The notes beneath the pieces are model-generated. The model was given only the letters and a program-made list of their open reading frames with translations, was not told where the DNA came from and searched no databases. A program made the translations under genes and the position numbers. DNA of 64,000 nt from Bacteroidaceae bacterium (GTDB lineage: Bacteria > Bacteroidota > Bacteroidia > Bacteroidales > Bacteroidaceae), in contig JAGCGS010000015.1 of assembly GCA_017649485.1 (NCBI GenBank), positions 39,952-103,951 of the forward strand. Direction: 5' to 3'. This document shows, in pieces, positions 44,461 through 54,124 of this stretch; position 1 is the first letter of the stretch, and every line of letters starts with the position of its first letter.

Positions 44461-46125
44461 ATGGTACGTTTATATTGTGTTAATAATGGCAAGATTTTGG
44501 AGTTTCCCGCTGGCTGTGATTTGCTGGACATTTTTCCTGCTACAGAGGTGGAATTACCCTATCCAGTGATCAGTGCCAGGGTAAACAATGTCACAGAAGG
44601 TCTTAACTTCAAAGTTTATAACAACAAAGATGTGGAATTCTTAGATGTGCGTGATCCTTCCGCCATGCGCACCTATGTCCGTTCTCTTTGCTTTGTGCTT
44701 TATAAGGCTGTTAGCGAGCTGTTTCCTGATAGTGAACTTTTCCTAAGGCATCCTGTTTCCAATGGTTATTATTGTTCATTGGAGATAGGCAGACCTATAA
44801 CAGTAGAAGATGTGAATTCCATTAAGACGAAGATGAAGGAGATTGTAGCTGCTGATATGCCTTTCCAGCGGGTTGATTGCCAAGCTGAGGAGGCAAAGCG
44901 CGTCTTCCTGGAAAAGGGGCGAAACGACAAGGTGAAGCTGCTGGAAACATCTGGTAAGCTATATACCTATTATCATAAACTGGGCGATACGGTGGATAGC
45001 TATTATGGCAACTTGGTGCCTTCTACTGGTGTACTCAGTTTGTTTGATATCGTGAAGTATTACGACGGATTGCTGTTGAGAATACCAAGTCGCACGAATC
45101 CAGAGAAGTTAGATGATATTGTGAAGCAGGAGAAGATGTTGGATGTTTTTCGGGAACATCTACGTTGGAATCACATTTTGAATATGGAGACTGTAGGGGA
45201 TCTTAATAATGCTTGTCAGAAAGGCTATGCAACCCAAATCATCAACGTAGCAGAGGCTTTGCAAGAGAAGAAGATTGCCCATATTGCCGAACAAATCTAT
45301 CAGCGAACTGCAGAAGGAAAACCTGTGAAGCTAGTGTTGATATCTGGGCCATCATCATCGGGAAAGACTACTTTCAGTAAGCGTCTTTCAGTACAGCTAC
45401 TTACCAATGGTATCATCCCTTATCCCATCTCACTTGACAACTATTTCCTACCCCGTGTGGAAACGCCAAAAGATGAGAAGGGTGACTATGACTATGAGAG
45501 TATCTATGCCCTCGACCTGCAGTTGTTCAATGACCAGATGCAGGCAATCCTGCGCGGGGAGGAGGTTGAGTTACCATATTATAACTTCCAGACAGGTTTA
45601 CGCGAGTATCGTGGTCAGAAACTGCGACTAAGGGAAAATATGGTGTTAGTTATGGAGGGCAATCACGGATTGAACCCAGAATTGACACCTCAGATACCCG
45701 ATGAGAACAAGTTCAAGATATATGTTTCTGCTTTGACCACCATTGCCTTGGATCGACACAACTGGATACCAACCACCGATAACAGATTGGTGCGTCGCAT
45801 TGTACGTGACTTCAACTATCGTGGTTATTCTGCTCAGCAAACCATCGCTCGTTGGCAAAGTGTCCGTGCAGGTGAGGATAAGTGGATTTTCCCCTTCCAG
45901 GAGAACGCAGATGCTATGTTCAATTCCGCGTTGTGGTTTGAGTTTGCCGCTTTTCGCAGTCATGTGGAGCCCATCTTGGGCATGGTTCCACAGAACTGTC
46001 GCGAGTATGCTGAGGCTTACCGTCTGCTGAAGTTCTTGAAGTATTTTTATGCTATCCGCGACAATGAGATACCTCATACTTCACTGATACGTGAGTTCAT
46101 TGGGGGGAGCAGTTTTATTTATTGA
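44461..46125 (+). CDS. Nucleoside (uridine) kinase with N-terminal TGS and tRNA-synthetase-like domains
   Basis: 554 residues. Residues about 1-60 form a TGS-like domain; 60-240 resemble the second additional domain of threonyl-tRNA synthetase (RHPVSNGYYCSLE); from about 290 a P-loop kinase of the uridine kinase/phosphoribulokinase type carries Walker A GPSSSGKTT, SLDNYF and EGNHGLNPEL. Such fusions are common in Bacteroidetes and Clostridia, and are annotated as nucleoside kinases; the role of the synthetase-like part is unclear. The sensor-like gene follows 18 bp downstream. Only a 7-of-8 -7 box (TATCTTTA) lies upstream. Confidence 0.9.
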   Translation: MVRLYCVNNGKILEFPAGCDLLDIFPATEVELPYPVISARVNNVTEGLNFKVYNNKDVEFLDVRDPSAMRTYVRSLCFVLYKAVSELFPDSELFLRHPVSNGYYCSLEIGRPITVEDVNSIKTKMKEIVAADMPFQRVDCQAEEAKRVFLEKGRNDKVKLLETSGKLYTYYHKLGDTVDSYYGNLVPSTGVLSLFDIVKYYDGLLLRIPSRTNPEKLDDIVKQEKMLDVFREHLRWNHILNMETVGDLNNACQKGYATQIINVAEALQEKKIAHIAEQIYQRTAEGKPVKLVLISGPSSSGKTTFSKRLSVQLLTNGIIPYPISLDNYFLPRVETPKDEKGDYDYESIYALDLQLFNDQMQAILRGEEVELPYYNFQTGLREYRGQKLRLRENMVLVMEGNHGLNPELTPQIPDENKFKIYVSALTTIALDRHNWIPTTDNRLVRRIVRDFNYRGYSAQQTIARWQSVRAGEDKWIFPFQENADAMFNSALWFEFAAFRSHVEPILGMVPQNCREYAEAYRLLKFLKYFYAIRDNEIPHTSLIREFIGGSSFIY

Positions 46126-46143
46126 TAATAAAGACTTAATGAT

Positions 46144-47652
46144 ATGAGTAAAAAGGTATTGATCTTATTTTTGAGTATGCTCTTCAGTTGTGCGTTCTTA
46201 AACGCCCAGGAAGAGCAGAAAAGCAATCTGCACCAGCGTGCGGAGACTGAAGATGCGAACAACAACATTGCTGCTGCACGATCACTGTTCATCCGAGCTT
46301 TTGATGAATATGCTGGGAAAGGACAGATTGAACAAGGTGTGGTGTGTGGCACAAGGGCTACCGCATTGTACTACAAGGAAAATTTTTTCAAAGAGGGTTT
46401 CGAACTACTGCGGCGTGTTGACCAGGCCATTACTGCAGAAGAGCAGAAAGCTGGCAGCATCAAACCTGCATTGCATTATCAAGTAACAAAAGAGCGCCTG
46501 CAGATGTATATGAAAATGAGGAACTCGGCTAGGGCGTTGGAGCAAATCAATCTCATGGACAATCAGTCGAAGTCTGCCAATGACGAAAATCTGAAGAATG
46601 ATTTGCTGTACAATAAGGCCATATACTATTATTCTTTCGGACAAGTTTCTCAGGGTGATGCCGTGTTCAAGGAAATGGCCTCTAAACTCACCGCCTCGAA
46701 AGAGTATGACAAGATTGACGAGGTGTATCAGACACTGATTTCCAACGGCAAAAAGAGTAACAATGCCAATCTGGTGGCTCAGACCTATAGCAATTACATC
46801 ATCTGGAAGGATTCGGCTAATGCCATGAAACTGGCTGATGAAACGGGGGCACTGAAGCAACAGATTGCTGCTAATGAGGCTATCATCGCAGAGAAAGACA
46901 GTTCATTAGGTACTCGACAACTGATTATTATTGGTTTATGTGTGTTGGCTGCTGCTTTGGCTGCTGTACTGATTGTTGGAGCCATCGTGTTGCTGCGTTA
47001 CATTTTTATGACTCGTAAGCAGAAAAAAGCCATCAAGTTGGCAGAGGAGACCAATGCTTTGAAAGCTAAGTTCATAAGTAATATTTCTGCTCAGCTGGAT
47101 CCCGCACTGCAAAATCTCGACAGTCGTATTCCGGAAGTGCAAGCATTGCTTGATTTCTCTTCTCATATCCAAACGCTTTCAGAATTGGAGAACATGCCAG
47201 ACAATTCCGTTGAACTGGAAGATACACCTATCTTGCAGTTCTGTGAGGAACTGATGGATGAAATTCGTGACGAGGTTAAACCAGATGTGACTTTGATGGT
47301 GAATGCTCCGAAGATGAATGCCAAGATTAACAAGGAGTATGTATCGCACATCTTGTTGCATTTACTACATAATGCGGCTGAATATACTCCTGCAGAAGGA
47401 AATATCTGGTTGGATTTCAAGAAACGTGGCGCTCATGTACAGCAGTTTGTGGTGGCAGATACAGGCTGTGGTATCCCTGAAGAGAAAGCCGAAGATGTGT
47501 TCAAACCTTTCTTGGAGATTAAGGATTTGACCAAGGGCGATGGACTTGGATTGCCAATCTGTAAGGAGATGGCGAAGAAAATGAATGGTGACCTTGAAAT
47601 TGATCCGAAGTTCACTAAGGGTACTCGTTTCGTACTTGACTTACATACATAA
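46144..47652 (+). CDS. Histidine-kinase-like protein with TPR sensor region and no phospho-acceptor His
   Basis: 502 residues. After a signal peptide (AFLNAQ), TPR-like helical repeats span about 25-235, a membrane helix lies at about 259-283, and the cytoplasmic part ends in an intact HATPase_c domain: N box HLLHNAAEYTP, G1 DTGCGIP, F box FKPF, G2 GDGLGLPICK. The H box, however, reads NISAQLDPAL: the usual His is Ala316 (GCT), the Glu is Gln317 and the Arg is Asp319. It therefore should not autophosphorylate in the normal way. It may be a pseudokinase, phosphatase or partner-dependent sensor. No response regulator is adjacent. Confidence 0.88.
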   Translation: MSKKVLILFLSMLFSCAFLNAQEEQKSNLHQRAETEDANNNIAAARSLFIRAFDEYAGKGQIEQGVVCGTRATALYYKENFFKEGFELLRRVDQAITAEEQKAGSIKPALHYQVTKERLQMYMKMRNSARALEQINLMDNQSKSANDENLKNDLLYNKAIYYYSFGQVSQGDAVFKEMASKLTASKEYDKIDEVYQTLISNGKKSNNANLVAQTYSNYIIWKDSANAMKLADETGALKQQIAANEAIIAEKDSSLGTRQLIIIGLCVLAAALAAVLIVGAIVLLRYIFMTRKQKKAIKLAEETNALKAKFISNISAQLDPALQNLDSRIPEVQALLDFSSHIQTLSELENMPDNSVELEDTPILQFCEELMDEIRDEVKPDVTLMVNAPKMNAKINKEYVSHILLHLLHNAAEYTPAEGNIWLDFKKRGAHVQQFVVADTGCGIPEEKAEDVFKPFLEIKDLTKGDGLGLPICKEMAKKMNGDLEIDPKFTKGTRFVLDLHT

Positions 47653-47660
47653 AAAAGATT

Positions 47661-47684
47661 ATCCCCGGCCAATAGGTCGGGGAT
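47661..47684 (-). terminator. Terminator of the aminopeptidase P gene (minus strand)
   Basis: ATCCCCGGCC and GGTCGGGGAT form a stem (one wobble) around AATA; on the minus strand it is followed by AATCTTTTTT. It also separates the convergent kinase-like gene. Confidence 0.8.
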
Positions 47685-47689
47685 ATCAT

Positions 47690-49063
47690 TTATCGCAGTT
47701 CTTCAACTTCTTCAGGTGTTAAAGGGATTTTCTTGCCTAAACGGCGAGCACCGTTTTCAGTAATTAAATAATCTTCCTCATTGCGGATTCCGCCAAAGTG
47801 CCGATATTCTTCCACCTTATCGTAATTGATGAAATCGGTAAATCTACCCTCTTTTCTCCAGCGGTCAATCAATTCAGGAATGAAATAAATGCCAGGTTCA
47901 ACAGTATGAACGAAACCAGGTTGCAAAGGAATGGCTAAACGCTGACTCTTACGTCCGAACTGCGTACTCTTTGGTTTTCCATCGTAGCCAACCCAAATTT
48001 CTCCCAAGTTCTCCATATCATGCACATCCAAACCCATCATGTGACCCAATCCATGCGGGTAGAACAGAGCGTGAGCACCTTCACGCACGGCATCTTCAGC
48101 ATTGCCTTTCATTAAGCCCAAGTCTTTCATGCCCTCAACCATCACACGGGCTGAGATGTCATACACCTCCATATAGGGGATTCCTGGACGTAATGCCTTT
48201 ACACTCTCCAAGTGCATGGCATTCTGGATTACATATACGTCCTTCTGCTTCTGTGTGAACTTTTTATCAGCAGGGAAGGTGGATGACATATCACCGCAGT
48301 AGCCACTTTCTAACTCGGCACCAGCATCAATCAAAAACAAATCGCCTTGCTTTACCAGATGGCCATGATAATGGTTGTGCAAGGTTTCACCATGGATTGT
48401 GGCAATGGTGGGGAAAGACAACTCGCAGTTGTTCAAGGCAGCCACATGTTCAATTACTGCAGCCACATCGTATTCGTGCATACCAGGGCGCAAACATTTG
48501 ATAGCGGCTATGTGCATGTCGGCTGTCACGTTGCAAGCCTTCTCAATCTCCTCAATTTCCTCGGCAGTCTTGATATTGCGCTGCTTCACAATGGCACGTA
48601 TGAAAGGTACAGAGCCTTCCTGTTGGTTGGGGGCGATGCCCAGCCAGTCCATCAGTTTCAGTTTATGCTCTGGACGATAGGGGGGCAGGTAATGAATCTG
48701 TTGCCCTTTGGACTTTGCCTTTTGCAGGTAATCAACTACTTGAGAGAATGGGCGCGTATCGCTTACTCCCACCTCAGCTGCCTTGTCGCGGATGGTAGGA
48801 AGGATGCCTGCCCACACGATGAAGTCGATGGAAGCTTCATCGCCAAAGATGATTTCTTTATCTTCGTCGATGTCGATGATGGCTGCCAAACCAGCTTGTG
48901 AGATTCCAAAGAAATACAAAAATGAGGAATCTTGCCGAAATCTGAAAGCGTTATCCTCGTAATTGAGGCCCATATCATCGTTGCCTAAAAAAAGCAACAC
49001 ACCAGAGCCAACGGTTTTCTTCAGCAGAGCTCTTCGCTGTACATAGGTTTCTTTCGCAAACAT
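47690..49063 (-). CDS. pepP: Xaa-Pro aminopeptidase (aminopeptidase P, M24B)
   Basis: 457 residues from ATG 49063. An N-terminal AMP_N domain is followed by the pita-bread M24 fold with metal ligands in LIDAGAE (Asp), GDMSSTFP (Asp), HGLGHMMGLDVHD (His), TVEPGIY (Glu) and GIRNEEDYL (Glu). It removes N-terminal residues before proline. A TTG three codons further upstream (49072) is possible but less likely than the ATG. A consensus -7 box lies 29 bases upstream, divergent from rpoN. Confidence 0.94.
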   Translation of the reverse strand: MFAKETYVQRRALLKKTVGSGVLLFLGNDDMGLNYEDNAFRFRQDSSFLYFFGISQAGLAAIIDIDEDKEIIFGDEASIDFIVWAGILPTIRDKAAEVGVSDTRPFSQVVDYLQKAKSKGQQIHYLPPYRPEHKLKLMDWLGIAPNQQEGSVPFIRAIVKQRNIKTAEEIEEIEKACNVTADMHIAAIKCLRPGMHEYDVAAVIEHVAALNNCELSFPTIATIHGETLHNHYHGHLVKQGDLFLIDAGAELESGYCGDMSSTFPADKKFTQKQKDVYVIQNAMHLESVKALRPGIPYMEVYDISARVMVEGMKDLGLMKGNAEDAVREGAHALFYPHGLGHMMGLDVHDMENLGEIWVGYDGKPKSTQFGRKSQRLAIPLQPGFVHTVEPGIYFIPELIDRWRKEGRFTDFINYDKVEEYRHFGGIRNEEDYLITENGARRLGKKIPLTPEEVEELR

Positions 49064-49091
49064 ATTATTCAAGTTTTTTTGTTATAATGGG

Positions 49092-49099
49092 CAAAGATA
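49092..49099 (-). promoter_or_regulatory. -7 promoter box of pepP
   Basis: TATCTTTG on the minus strand, 28 bases before ATG 49063. Confidence 0.62.
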
Positions 49100-49112
49100 C
49101 AAAGTTTATTCG

Positions 49113-49120
49113 TAAATTTG
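49113..49120 (+). promoter_or_regulatory. -7 promoter box of rpoN
   Basis: TAAATTTG, 21 bases before ATG 49142. It includes the TTG at 49118 that would otherwise be a longer start, which is therefore rejected. Confidence 0.62.
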
Positions 49121-49141
49121 CAAGACGAATTGATAAAAAAG

Positions 49142-50623
49142 ATGGCTCAGAACTCCAATCAGATTCAGGTACAGTCGCAGAAGCAGTCGCTAAGACTCTC
49201 GCAGATGCAGATTCTGGCAGTGAAACTGCTGGAGCTTCCAACTGTTGAGCTGGAGGATCGAGTGAAGTCAGAACTGCTGGATAATCCAGCCTTGGAGGAA
49301 GGCAAAGATGAAACTCCCGAAGATGTAGCAGACGAATTGGAAAATGCAGAAGATGAAGGTGATACAAGCTACAATGCTTTGGACGATTATCGTAATGATG
49401 ACGACATACCCGATTATCGATTACAGGAGCAGAACTATAGTCGTAATGAAAAGATGGAGGAGATTCCATTCAGTGACACTACTTCTTTTTTTGAAACACT
49501 GAAAGACCAGTTAGGTGAACACGATTTGGATGAGCATCAGCGTCAGTTGGCAGAATATTTGATTGGGTCGTTAGATGATGACGGTTTGTTGCGTAAACCG
49601 CTTGACACCATTGCCGATGAGCTGCACATTTATGTAGGAGTAGAAACCTCGGTGCAGGAGCTGGAGGATGTGTTGCACATCATTCAGGAGTTCGACCCAG
49701 CAGGTATTGGAGCGCGCAACTTGCAGGAATGTCTGCTCTTGCAGATAAAACGCAAGGGGGATACCCCCGAGGGCAAGCATGATGTCTGGTTACCGTTGGA
49801 AGAGAAGATCATCAGTTCATTCTACAAGGAGTTTTCCACTAAGCATTGGAACAAGATTTGCCAGCAATTAGGGGTCAGCGAGGCTGATTGTCAGCAAGCC
49901 ATTAAGGAGATTACCCGTCTAAACCCCCGCCCAGGAGCTTCGATGGGAGAAGCCATCGGTAAGAATCTGCAGCAGATTACCCCCGATTTTTTGGTGGATA
50001 CCGATGATGAAGGACATGTTACTTTCAGTCTCAATAATCCCAATTTGCCTGAGTTGCGTTTGAACAATGACTTCCGTCGTCAGTTAAAGGAACTGTCAGA
50101 AGGCAGCCCTAACCAGACGCGTGAGCAAAAAGATGTGGCAGAATTTCTTAAACAGAAGATTGATGCTGCACAGGGTTTCATCGATGCTGTTCGCCAACGA
50201 CAAACGACCATGTCAAGTGTGATGAAAGCCATCATCGAACTGCAGTTACCTTATTTCCAAGAAGGAGACGAGTCTTTGCTAAAACCCATGATATTGAAGG
50301 ATGTGGCAGAACGGACCAAACTTGACATTTCAACCGTTTCTCGTGTCTGCAACAGTAAATATGCGCAAACGCGCTTTGGCATCTTCCCACTCCGTCATTT
50401 CTTCGTCGAGAGTTTCATGAGGCAAGATGGTGAGGAGATGTCTGCCCGTGAAGTGAAGAAGTTGCTAAAAGATATTATTGACAAAGAGGATAAGTCCAAT
50501 CCTCTGACTGACGATGAGTTGACTAAGATGATGGAAAAGAATGGCTATCCGATGGCTCGTCGTACTGTAGCTAAATATCGTTCTCAACTCAATATCCCAA
50601 TAGCTCGTATGCGTAGAGAGTAA
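49142..50623 (+). CDS. rpoN: RNA polymerase sigma-54 factor
   Basis: 494 residues. The Gln-rich region I (QSLRLSQMQILAVKLLELP), the acidic region II, the core-binding domain (ELHIYV...EFDPAGIGARNLQECLLLQ) and the C-terminal DNA-binding domain with the RpoN box ARRTVAKYR are all present. It directs transcription from -24/-12 promoters with the help of AAA+ activators; none is encoded in the window. A PAP2 membrane gene follows 5 bp downstream. Confidence 0.97.
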   Translation: MAQNSNQIQVQSQKQSLRLSQMQILAVKLLELPTVELEDRVKSELLDNPALEEGKDETPEDVADELENAEDEGDTSYNALDDYRNDDDIPDYRLQEQNYSRNEKMEEIPFSDTTSFFETLKDQLGEHDLDEHQRQLAEYLIGSLDDDGLLRKPLDTIADELHIYVGVETSVQELEDVLHIIQEFDPAGIGARNLQECLLLQIKRKGDTPEGKHDVWLPLEEKIISSFYKEFSTKHWNKICQQLGVSEADCQQAIKEITRLNPRPGASMGEAIGKNLQQITPDFLVDTDDEGHVTFSLNNPNLPELRLNNDFRRQLKELSEGSPNQTREQKDVAEFLKQKIDAAQGFIDAVRQRQTTMSSVMKAIIELQLPYFQEGDESLLKPMILKDVAERTKLDISTVSRVCNSKYAQTRFGIFPLRHFFVESFMRQDGEEMSAREVKKLLKDIIDKEDKSNPLTDDELTKMMEKNGYPMARRTVAKYRSQLNIPIARMRRE

Positions 50624-50628
50624 GTATT

Positions 50629-51291
50629 ATGGAAGATCATAGCAAGACAGAGATGGTATTGAAGCGTTTAGCTAAGCTGGTATCGGCGTTTTTTTCGCCG
50701 TATTACATCGCTTTTGTGGCTTTCCTCATCCTGTTTATCTTTTCCTACTTGCGCATCATGCCCTTGCAATATAAGCTTATTGTATTAGGAGTAGTCTATG
50801 CTTTCACCATCCTGATTCCTCATCTCACCATATTTATTTTTAGGAAGGTTAATGGCTACACAAACGATGATATGGCACAACGTCGTCAAAGATACGTGCC
50901 ATTGTTTCTCTATATGGTGTCATATGTGTTTTGCTTGGTTATCATGCGGCGCCTCAACATCCCATGGTATATGACTGGTATTATTTGCACAGCCCTCTTT
51001 TTGATGATTCTTTGTCTTATCCTCAACCTTCGTTGGCGAATCAGTGAGCACATGGCAGGAGCTGGTGCAACTATTGGGGGGCTGGTTGCATTCAGTATGC
51101 TCTTTGGTTATAATCCCGTTTGGTGGCTTTGTGTTATGATACTTGTGACTGGTGTCGTGGGGTCAGCCCGAATCGTTTTAGGGCATCATTCCTTAGGTGA
51201 GGTATTAGTGGGTTTTGCAGTTGGTTTAACCTGCTCTTTTATGGTCTTACATCCCTTTTACAACGATTTAGTCAGGTTTCTGCTCTTTTAA
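50629..51291 (+). CDS. PAP2-like membrane protein
   Basis: 220 residues with six membrane helices. The phosphatase motifs are partly kept: SEHMAGAGATIGG (normally PSGH) and SARIVLGHHSLGEVLVGFAVG (normally SRxxxxxHxxxD, here E). The Asp-to-Glu change and the missing N-terminal KxxxxxxRP-like motif leave activity uncertain; RRQRYVPL may be its counterpart. Lipid phosphate phosphatases of this type act on undecaprenyl or phosphatidate phosphates. Cotranscribed with rpoN (5-bp gap). Confidence 0.82.
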   Translation: MEDHSKTEMVLKRLAKLVSAFFSPYYIAFVAFLILFIFSYLRIMPLQYKLIVLGVVYAFTILIPHLTIFIFRKVNGYTNDDMAQRRQRYVPLFLYMVSYVFCLVIMRRLNIPWYMTGIICTALFLMILCLILNLRWRISEHMAGAGATIGGLVAFSMLFGYNPVWWLCVMILVTGVVGSARIVLGHHSLGEVLVGFAVGLTCSFMVLHPFYNDLVRFLLF

Positions 51292-51302
51292 ATCGAAAAA
51301 AA

Positions 51303-51334
51303 TTTGCATATGATTCCTTTTTATGGTATATTTG
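51303..51334 (+). promoter_or_regulatory. Promoter of gcvH-purE-ispG
   Basis: TTTG (51303-51306) and TATATTTG (51327-51334) with a 20-bp spacer, the canonical Bacteroidetes form, 36 bases before gcvH. Confidence 0.78.
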
Positions 51335-51370
51335 CGAAATGCAATTTGTATAACCTAAAAAACAATTAAT

Positions 51371-51751
51371 ATGAATTTTCCTGAAAACATCAAGTACACC
51401 AGTGAACACGAGTGGATTCGTGTAGAAGGTGACGAAGCCTATATAGGCATTACAGACTATGCTCAGGACCAGTTGGGCGATATCGTGTTTGTGGATATCC
51501 AGGCTGTAGGCGAGACTCTTGAAGCAGGCGAGGTATTTGGTACAATTGAGGTGGTGAAAACCATCTCCGATATATTCATGCCTGTAGGTGGTGAGGTACT
51601 CGAACAGAACGAAGCTTTGGAAGACCAGCCTGAGTTGGTTAACAAAGACCCTTACGGTGAGGGGTGGCTAATCAAAATCAAACCTGATCCTGAAGCTGAT
51701 TATGATGCGCTTTTGGACGCAGAAGGATACAAGAAATTAATTAACTTATAA
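51371..51751 (+). CDS. gcvH: Glycine cleavage system H protein
   Basis: 126 residues, full length. The lipoylated Lys63 sits in EVVKTISD, within the typical hammerhead fold (HEWIRVEGDEAYIGITDYAQDQLGD). It shuttles aminomethyl groups between the P and T proteins. In this genome it is the first gene of a run with purE (11 bp) and ispG, not with gcvP/gcvT; it may also serve as a lipoyl donor. Confidence 0.97.
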   Translation: MNFPENIKYTSEHEWIRVEGDEAYIGITDYAQDQLGDIVFVDIQAVGETLEAGEVFGTIEVVKTISDIFMPVGGEVLEQNEALEDQPELVNKDPYGEGWLIKIKPDPEADYDALLDAEGYKKLINL

Positions 51752-51762
51752 TCTAAATTCAC

Positions 51763-52272
51763 ATGAAAGCATTGGTAAGTATCGTGATGGGCAGCATCAG
51801 TGACCTGCCCGTAATGGAGAAGGCTGCCGATTTCCTGAACGAATTGGAAGTTCCTTTTGAGATGTGTACACTCTCTGCTCATAGAACTCCAGGTGCTGTT
51901 GCTGAGTTTGCTCAGCAGGCTAAAGGCCGTGGCATTCAGGTAATCATCGCAGGAGCTGGTATGGCTGCCGCTCTGCCTGGTGTTATCGCAGCGAATACCA
52001 CGCTGCCTGTAGTTGGAGTTCCAATCAATAGCGGTCCGCTGATGGGTGTTGACGCACTCTATTCTATGGTTCAGATGCCTCCTGGTGTTCCTGTTGCAAC
52101 AATGGCAGTAAATGGTGGTCAGAATGCGGCATTGATGGCAGCTGAAATTTTGGCTTTGTCTGATGCTAAGTTAGCAGGCAAGTTGGAAGACTATAAAAAG
52201 AAGTCTGCTTCTAAGGTAACACAAGCCAACGAAGTGCTGGCAAATGTCAAGTATGATTGCAGGGTAATCTGA
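51763..52272 (+). CDS. purE: N5-carboxyaminoimidazole ribonucleotide mutase
   Basis: 169 residues, class I PurE. GSISDLPVME, SAHRTPG and IAGAGMAAALPGVIA are diagnostic, including the catalytic His in SAHR. It isomerises N5-CAIR to CAIR in purine synthesis. Its TGA shares one base with the ispG ATG (TGATG), so ispG is translationally coupled. Confidence 0.97.
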   Translation: MKALVSIVMGSISDLPVMEKAADFLNELEVPFEMCTLSAHRTPGAVAEFAQQAKGRGIQVIIAGAGMAAALPGVIAANTTLPVVGVPINSGPLMGVDALYSMVQMPPGVPVATMAVNGGQNAALMAAEILALSDAKLAGKLEDYKKKSASKVTQANEVLANVKYDCRVI

Positions 52273-54104
52273 TGAACTTGTTCAATTACCAGCGCCGCAA
52301 GACCGGCATAGTGAATATAGGAGCCACCCCTTTGGGCGGCTCTTATCCTATACGCTTGCAGAGTATGACCAACACTTCCACCCGTGATACGGAAGGTTGT
52401 GTGGCACAGATTAAGCGCATCGTAGAGGCAGGAGGTGAGTATGTGCGTCTTACAACACAAGGTGTAGCTGAAGCCGAGAACCTGCAAAATATCAATGCTG
52501 CCCTGCGTCAAGAAGGGTGTATGGTGCCTTTGGTGGCAGATGTACACTTCAATCCAGCCGTTGCTGATGTAGCCGCTCTTTATGCAGAGAAAGTTCGCAT
52601 TAACCCAGGCAATTATGTGGATCCTGCGCGAAAGTTCGAACAAGTAGATTTTTCAGATGATGAGTATGCCCAAGAACTGCAACGATTGCGTGAACGATTT
52701 GTTCAGTTCCTCAGTATATGTAAAGAGCAACATACAGCAATTAGAATAGGTGTGAACCATGGTTCATTATCCGACCGCATCATGTCTCGCTATGGTGACA
52801 CCCCAGAGGGAATGGTGGAATCGTGTATGGAATACTTACGCATCTGTGTTGAGGAGCAGTTCAAGGATGTGGTAATATCCATAAAGGCATCAAACGCCTC
52901 TGTAATGGTTCGTACAGTTCGTTTGTTGGTGGATGTGATGGAGCGTGAGGGAATGTCCTTCCCCTTACACCTGGGTGTTACCGAAGCAGGTGAGGGTGAG
53001 GATGGTCGCATCAAGTCGGCTTTGGGCATTGGAGCCTTACTTGCCGATGGCTATGGCGACACCATTCGTGTCTCACTCAGTGAAGCTCCTGAAAAAGAGA
53101 TTCCTGTAGCCAAGAAACTGCGCGATTATGTGATAGCTCGTAATCTGTATTTACCTATAGAAGCAGAAGTCGCTCCAGGGTTCGACTACCTGCATCCTCA
53201 GCGTCGCAAAACGGTTGCAGTACATAACATTGGTGGTGAGCATGTCCCTGTAGTTATTGCAGCCCGATTTACTGAGCCACAGGTATTCAATCTGGATTTC
53301 AAACCTGATTATGTATATGTGGGTCGCAACTTACCTGCAGAAAGGTTAGAAGATATGCAATATATTGTGGATGCAGATGCTTGGGAGGGTTTGCCCAATA
53401 CTTATCCTGCCTATAAGAAGGAGTTTCTGCCATTCATCAGTATGAACCCTGCCTCACTGAAGTTTTTGTTTGTCACCTATCGTGACCTGAATGATGAAGT
53501 GTTGGCATGTCTGAAGTATCATCCTGAAGTAGTGGTTGTTAGTCAGAGCAATCATATCAATAGGGTAGGAGAACAGCGTGCTGTAGCACATAAGCTGATG
53601 CTCAGTGGACTGCAGAATCCGTTAGTATTTATACAACACTATGCTGAACAAGATGAGGAGGACTTGCAAGTTCGTTCAGCAGCAGATATGGGACCTCTCA
53701 TCTTCGATGGATTCTGTGATGGCATTATGCTCTATAACAATGGTTACTTGAAGGATTCATTGGTTGATCAAACTGCATTCAGTATTCTTCAGGCTGGTCG
53801 TCTGCGCATGGTTAAAACCGAATATATCTCTTGTCCTGGTTGTGGTCGCACACTCTATAACTTAGAGGAAACCATTGCCCGGATTAAAAAAGCTACTGCC
53901 CATCTCAAGGGGCTCAAAATAGGTATCATGGGCTGTATCGTCAATGGTCCTGGTGAGATGGCTGATGCTGACTATGGCTATGTTGGTGCTGGTCGAGGCA
54001 AGGTTAGCTTGTATAAGCAGAAGCAGTGTGTGGAGAAGAATATCCCTGAGGAACAAGCTGTTGAACGTCTCCTTGCATTTATCGAAGCCGATAGAAAAAT
54101 GTAA
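52272..54104 (+). CDS. ispG: 4-hydroxy-3-methylbut-2-enyl diphosphate synthase (large form)
   Basis: 610 residues, the long Bacteroidetes/plant-type enzyme with an extra middle domain. The N-terminal TIM barrel begins RLQSMTNTSTRDTEGCVAQI; the C-terminal Fe-S domain has the cluster ligands in SCPGCGRTLYN and IMGCIVNGPGEMADADYG. It converts MEcPP to HMBPP in the MEP isoprenoid pathway. The ATG at 52272 overlaps the purE stop; an upstream TTG inside purE is less likely. A terminator follows. Confidence 0.96.
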   Translation: MNLFNYQRRKTGIVNIGATPLGGSYPIRLQSMTNTSTRDTEGCVAQIKRIVEAGGEYVRLTTQGVAEAENLQNINAALRQEGCMVPLVADVHFNPAVADVAALYAEKVRINPGNYVDPARKFEQVDFSDDEYAQELQRLRERFVQFLSICKEQHTAIRIGVNHGSLSDRIMSRYGDTPEGMVESCMEYLRICVEEQFKDVVISIKASNASVMVRTVRLLVDVMEREGMSFPLHLGVTEAGEGEDGRIKSALGIGALLADGYGDTIRVSLSEAPEKEIPVAKKLRDYVIARNLYLPIEAEVAPGFDYLHPQRRKTVAVHNIGGEHVPVVIAARFTEPQVFNLDFKPDYVYVGRNLPAERLEDMQYIVDADAWEGLPNTYPAYKKEFLPFISMNPASLKFLFVTYRDLNDEVLACLKYHPEVVVVSQSNHINRVGEQRAVAHKLMLSGLQNPLVFIQHYAEQDEEDLQVRSAADMGPLIFDGFCDGIMLYNNGYLKDSLVDQTAFSILQAGRLRMVKTEYISCPGCGRTLYNLEETIARIKKATAHLKGLKIGIMGCIVNGPGEMADADYGYVGAGRGKVSLYKQKQCVEKNIPEEQAVERLLAFIEADRKM

Positions 54105-54124
54105 AATGTATGATTTTTGATATT

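Noticed and set aside
49118-49141. TTG start for rpoN
   Set aside because: The TTG is part of the TAAATTTG -7 box; ATG 49142 fits the family start.
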